Assembly (NCBI GenBank): GCA_905221615.1
Contig: CAJNDT010005813.1
Location: 476,968-540,967, forward strand
Length of the DNA: 64,000 nucleotides
Direction: 5' to 3'
DNA from: Symbiodinium sp. CCMP2592
Taxonomy: Eukaryota > Sar > Dinophyceae > Suessiales > Symbiodiniaceae
Shown: piece by piece, positions 63,842-64,000 of the stretch
Layout: each line of letters begins with the position of its first letter
Numbering within the stretch: position 1 is the stretch's first letter
Made by a program: the position numbers and the translations under genes
Notes under the pieces: generated by a model
Databases searched by the model: none
Told to the model about the DNA's origin: nothing
What the model saw: the letters and a program-made list of their open reading frames with translations, nothing else

Positions 63842-63985
63842 TAGTAGGCCGAGAGGTTCAGAGCCTCGCTCTTAGTCTCGGCCTGTCTTCATAATTTTGC
63901 TGTTAGTTATTAGTCGGCGTCAAGTAGTATTGACGTCCGGATATCAGGCCGAGAGGTTCGGAGCCTCGCTCTTAGTCTCGGCCTC
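63842..63985 (+). repeat. Hairpin-element cluster 8 (two copies, CTCTTAGTC variant)
   Basis: Copies near 63844 and 63944, equivalent to the first two of the 62229 cluster in the duplicated block. Confidence 0.9.
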
Positions 63986-64000
63986 AGTCCTGCCTGTCTT

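Larger units (their letters stand above)
61110..64000 (+). repeat. Tandem segmental duplication, ~1.4-1.6-kb period, right copy cut by window end
   Basis: The block with ATGTGCCAAGTTCCTGTTTC and ACTTCTGTGGATGACAACAG occurs at about 61271-61680 and 62596-63125. The block CGGGCTGGCCGAGGGGGCCC...GGGGGGATCCAAAGAGGGAG occurs at 61893-62222 and 63511-63833. Copies differ by substitutions and small indels that break open frames, so no gene is called here. AT-rich TATTATTATT stretches separate the blocks. Confidence 0.85.

Overview
The window looks like nuclear DNA of a dinoflagellate, most likely Symbiodiniaceae-like. The evidence is: genes broken into short exons with GT-AG and GC-AG introns; degenerate PPR repeats of the 'ACEKA' type; a nearly identical tandem gene array; plant-type CCCTAAA telomere motifs inside a satellite; a Copia element with a SAP-like segment; and a small retroelement-type cytosine methyltransferase. 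No rRNA or tRNA gene was recognised. No bacterial signals (operons, ribosome binding sites, CRISPR) are expected, and none are seen.

Layout. (1) 2.0-5.25 kb: a multi-exon PPR gene. (2) 5.855-19.11 kb: three tandem copies of a 4567-bp unit (the middle copy shortened to 4121 bp), each encoding an IQ-motif protein-kinase-like protein with HGD and DFE in place of HRD and DFG. (3) 19.1-31 kb: mostly non-coding, with two blocks of a ~44-bp minisatellite and a few uncertain ORFs. (4) 31-48.9 kb: small genes of unknown function, a 2.8-kb telomere-motif satellite with a ~734-bp higher-order period, a C5-cytosine methyltransferase gene, and a DUF7869-like (transposase-like) gene lying inside a ~5.4-kb intron of the methyltransferase. 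(5) 49-51.7 kb: a GTGACACAGG minisatellite folded into a large palindrome, then a ~206-bp tandem repeat. (6) 51.69-60.25 kb: a structurally complete Copia-type LTR retrotransposon with identical 180-bp LTRs and a 5-bp target-site duplication. (7) 60.25-64 kb: hairpin elements and a ~1.5-kb tandem duplication.

The most striking signal is a family of ~50-bp hairpin elements (GTAGGCYGAGAGG...CTCGGCCGAAATCC) with about 36 copies, all right of 31.8 kb. Their stems show compensatory base changes. In the DUF7869-like gene one 207-bp GT-AG intron consists of three such hairpins, with GTAGGC of the first as splice donor. Three other ORFs also end exactly at an element's GTAGGC. I infer that the element is an introner-like mobile hairpin that brings its own 5' splice site. 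All splice models here were built by eye from reading frame and motif continuity, and family names come from recall, not from searches.
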